Assembly (NCBI GenBank): GCA_003288255.1 | Contig: CP026600.1 | Location: forward strand, 62,001-126,000 | DNA from: Clostridiaceae bacterium 14S0207 | Lineage (GTDB): Bacteria > Bacillota > Clostridia > Clostridiales > Clostridiaceae | Reading direction: 5' to 3' | DNA: 64,000 bases | Translations under genes and position numbers: made by a program | Notes under the pieces: model-generated | The model's input: only the letters and a program-made list of their open reading frames with translations | The model's database searches: none | What the model was told of the DNA's origin: nothing | Shown: in pieces, positions 63,484-64,000 of the stretch | Position numbering within the stretch: the first letter of the stretch is position 1 | Layout of the letters: the number at the start of each line of letters is the position of its first letter

Positions 63484-63517
63484 AAGCTTTTTAGTGAATG
63501 ACTAAAAAGTTTTTTTA
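63484..63517 (+). terminator. Terminator in the corA 5' leader (possible attenuator)
   Basis: CTTTTTAGT (63487-63495) pairs with ACTAAAAAG (63501-63509), loop GAATG, followed by a T run. It lies between the promoter at 63401-63429 and the leader ORF, so corA expression requires readthrough. It also ends the UGM-like transcript. The upstream segment ACTAAA (63457-63462) could pair with TTTAGT and compete with the stem. Confidence 0.7.
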
Positions 63518-63520
63518 TTT

Positions 63521-63648
63521 AGGAGGTGATATAAATGGATTCTGGCCATGGCCTGAATAGCATAAGGTTAAACGAGGAACAATTAGAAGAGGAAGACCCC
63601 ATTTATATCACTAGGGTTACTTCCTTGTAGTTGGAGGGAGAATAAAAT
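63521..63648 (+). ncRNA. Structured leader of corA with competing Shine-Dalgarno pairings
   Basis: A perfect 13-bp helix joins GTGATATAAATGG (63526-63538) and CCATTTATATCAC (63599-63611), locking the leader ORF's ribosome site and start codon. Inside are a hairpin (ATTC/GAAT with GGC/GCC, 63539-63558) and a short GGTT/GACC helix (63566-63569, 63595-63598), making a three-way junction. The segment CTTCC(T) (63620-63625) can pair with the leader ribosome site AGGAGG or the corA ribosome site GGAGG (63633-63637). I do not recognise an M-box or another known Mg riboswitch. Confidence 0.55.
63535..63630 (+). CDS. Acidic 31-residue leader peptide upstream of corA
   Basis: The frame begins ATG at 63535 after the exact ribosome site AGGAGGTGATATAA and encodes MDSGHGLNSIRLNEEQLEEE then DPIYITRVTSL. 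The Asn-Glu-Glu and Glu-Glu-Glu-Asp-Pro run recalls acidic/proline leader peptides that destabilise ribosomes at low magnesium (MgtL). It stops 18 nt before the corA start, within reach of reinitiation. The codons coincide with strong RNA pairing, so it could also be a chance frame in a structured RNA. Confidence 0.45.
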   Translation: MDSGHGLNSIRLNEEQLEEEDPIYITRVTSL

Positions 63649-64000
63649 ATGATAAAAATCTATAAAAGTGTAGAAAATGAAAATAAAGTAGTAGCTATAA
63701 ATGAAATAGAGCAAGGTTGCTGGGTTAATATTGTGGCACCGACAGATGAAGAACTTAATTCAATATCTGAAAAAGCTAATGTACCTCTAGAAATTTTAAA
63801 GGCAGCACTAGACGAAGAAGAGACATCAAGAATAGAAGAGGATGATAATGAAAATACATTAGTGATATTAGATATACCTTTTACAAATATGGAGGATAAC
63901 TCACTAGTTTATGATACATATCCATTAGGGATAGTAAGAACAAATTCAATGATTATAACTGTATGCTTAAAAGAAAGTAAAATTTTAGAAGATTTTGTAA
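63649..64000 (+). CDS. corA: CorA-family magnesium/divalent cation transporter (partial)
   Basis: The 117 codons visible start MIKIYKSVENENKVVAINE and contain CWVNIVAPTDEELNSISEKAN and VPLEILKAALDEEETSRIEED, followed by TLVILDIPF, as in the cytoplasmic N-terminal domain of CorA. The pore helices with GMN lie beyond the edge. GGAGGGAG precedes the ATG by 9 nt. CorA forms a pentameric channel for Mg2+ (also Co2+ or Ni2+). It is the only gene here behind a complex RNA leader. Confidence 0.9.
   Translation, partial: MIKIYKSVENENKVVAINEIEQGCWVNIVAPTDEELNSISEKANVPLEILKAALDEEETSRIEEDDNENTLVILDIPFTNMEDNSLVYDTYPLGIVRTNSMIITVCLKESKILEDFV

Noticed and set aside
63521-63648. M-box (ykoK) magnesium riboswitch before corA
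   Set aside because: The conserved M-box blocks are not present and the element is shorter and built on a different long helix.

Overview
The window is AT-rich, low-GC Gram-positive DNA with strong purine-rich ribosome binding sites (AGGAGG types), many hairpin-plus-T terminators and an anaerobic, fermentative gene set (AdhE, iron-dependent alcohol dehydrogenase, arginine deiminase, oligopeptide uptake). This fits a Clostridium sensu stricto chromosome; the species cannot be fixed from the sequence alone. The left edge is the 3' end of an rRNA operon (23S tail, 5S, tRNA-Lys).

Layout. 0.7-6.2 kb: ABC exporter pair, EamA transporter, MscS-type channel, TRIC/YadS membrane protein. 6.4-10.3 kb: LytS/LytT-type two-component pair followed by a short CstA-type carrier, resembling the pyruvate-sensing BtsSR-BtsT arrangement. 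10.4-17.8 kb: lipid kinase, DegV protein, Fe-alcohol dehydrogenase, DUF2971-like protein and AdhE; both dehydrogenases carry Rex-like operators. 18.2-26.4 kb: MFS carrier, a secreted protein behind two exact WalR-type boxes, a YjfB-type small protein, a UroD-family protein, a MacB-like ABC pair and a small membrane protein. 26.4-38.2 kb: two nearly identical 1920-bp group IIC-like introns, each inserted just downstream of a transcription terminator, flanking an SSS symporter, an OmpR/HK pair, arginine deiminase with an ArgR box, an EamA transporter and an M20 peptidase. 38.3-44.3 kb: LUD protein, YgbA-type Cys-rich protein, and a UgpABCE-like ABC importer with a TudS-like Fe-S protein. 44.4-48.0 kb: two tandem paralogues of an unrecognised membrane protein, separated by a leftover tail of the TudS-like gene that records the duplication. 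48.1-51.2 kb: TtcA-like tRNA thiolase and two tandem secreted EEP-fold hydrolases. 51.5-58.9 kb: oppA, a transposase gene on the other strand, then oppBCDF. 59.4-62.5 kb: three tandem M42 peptidase genes, the third lacking all metal ligands. 62.5-64.0 kb: a small membrane protein, a shortened UDP-galactopyranose-mutase-like gene, and corA (cut by the right edge) behind an elaborate leader.

How genes work together. Opp import, the M42 trio, the M20 peptidase and arginine deiminase form a peptide and amino-acid catabolism theme; AdhE and the Fe-ADH are NADH-disposal enzymes that Rex would control by NADH/NAD ratio. The most unusual item is the corA leader (63401-63648): a near-consensus promoter, an intrinsic terminator inside the 5' UTR, a 31-codon acidic leader ORF whose start region is locked in a perfect 13-bp helix, and a pyrimidine segment able to pair with either the leader's or corA's Shine-Dalgarno sequence. 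I recognise no described riboswitch class in it. The catalytically dead M42 paralogue, the WalR- and Rex-type operators and the duplication scar are the other strong observations.
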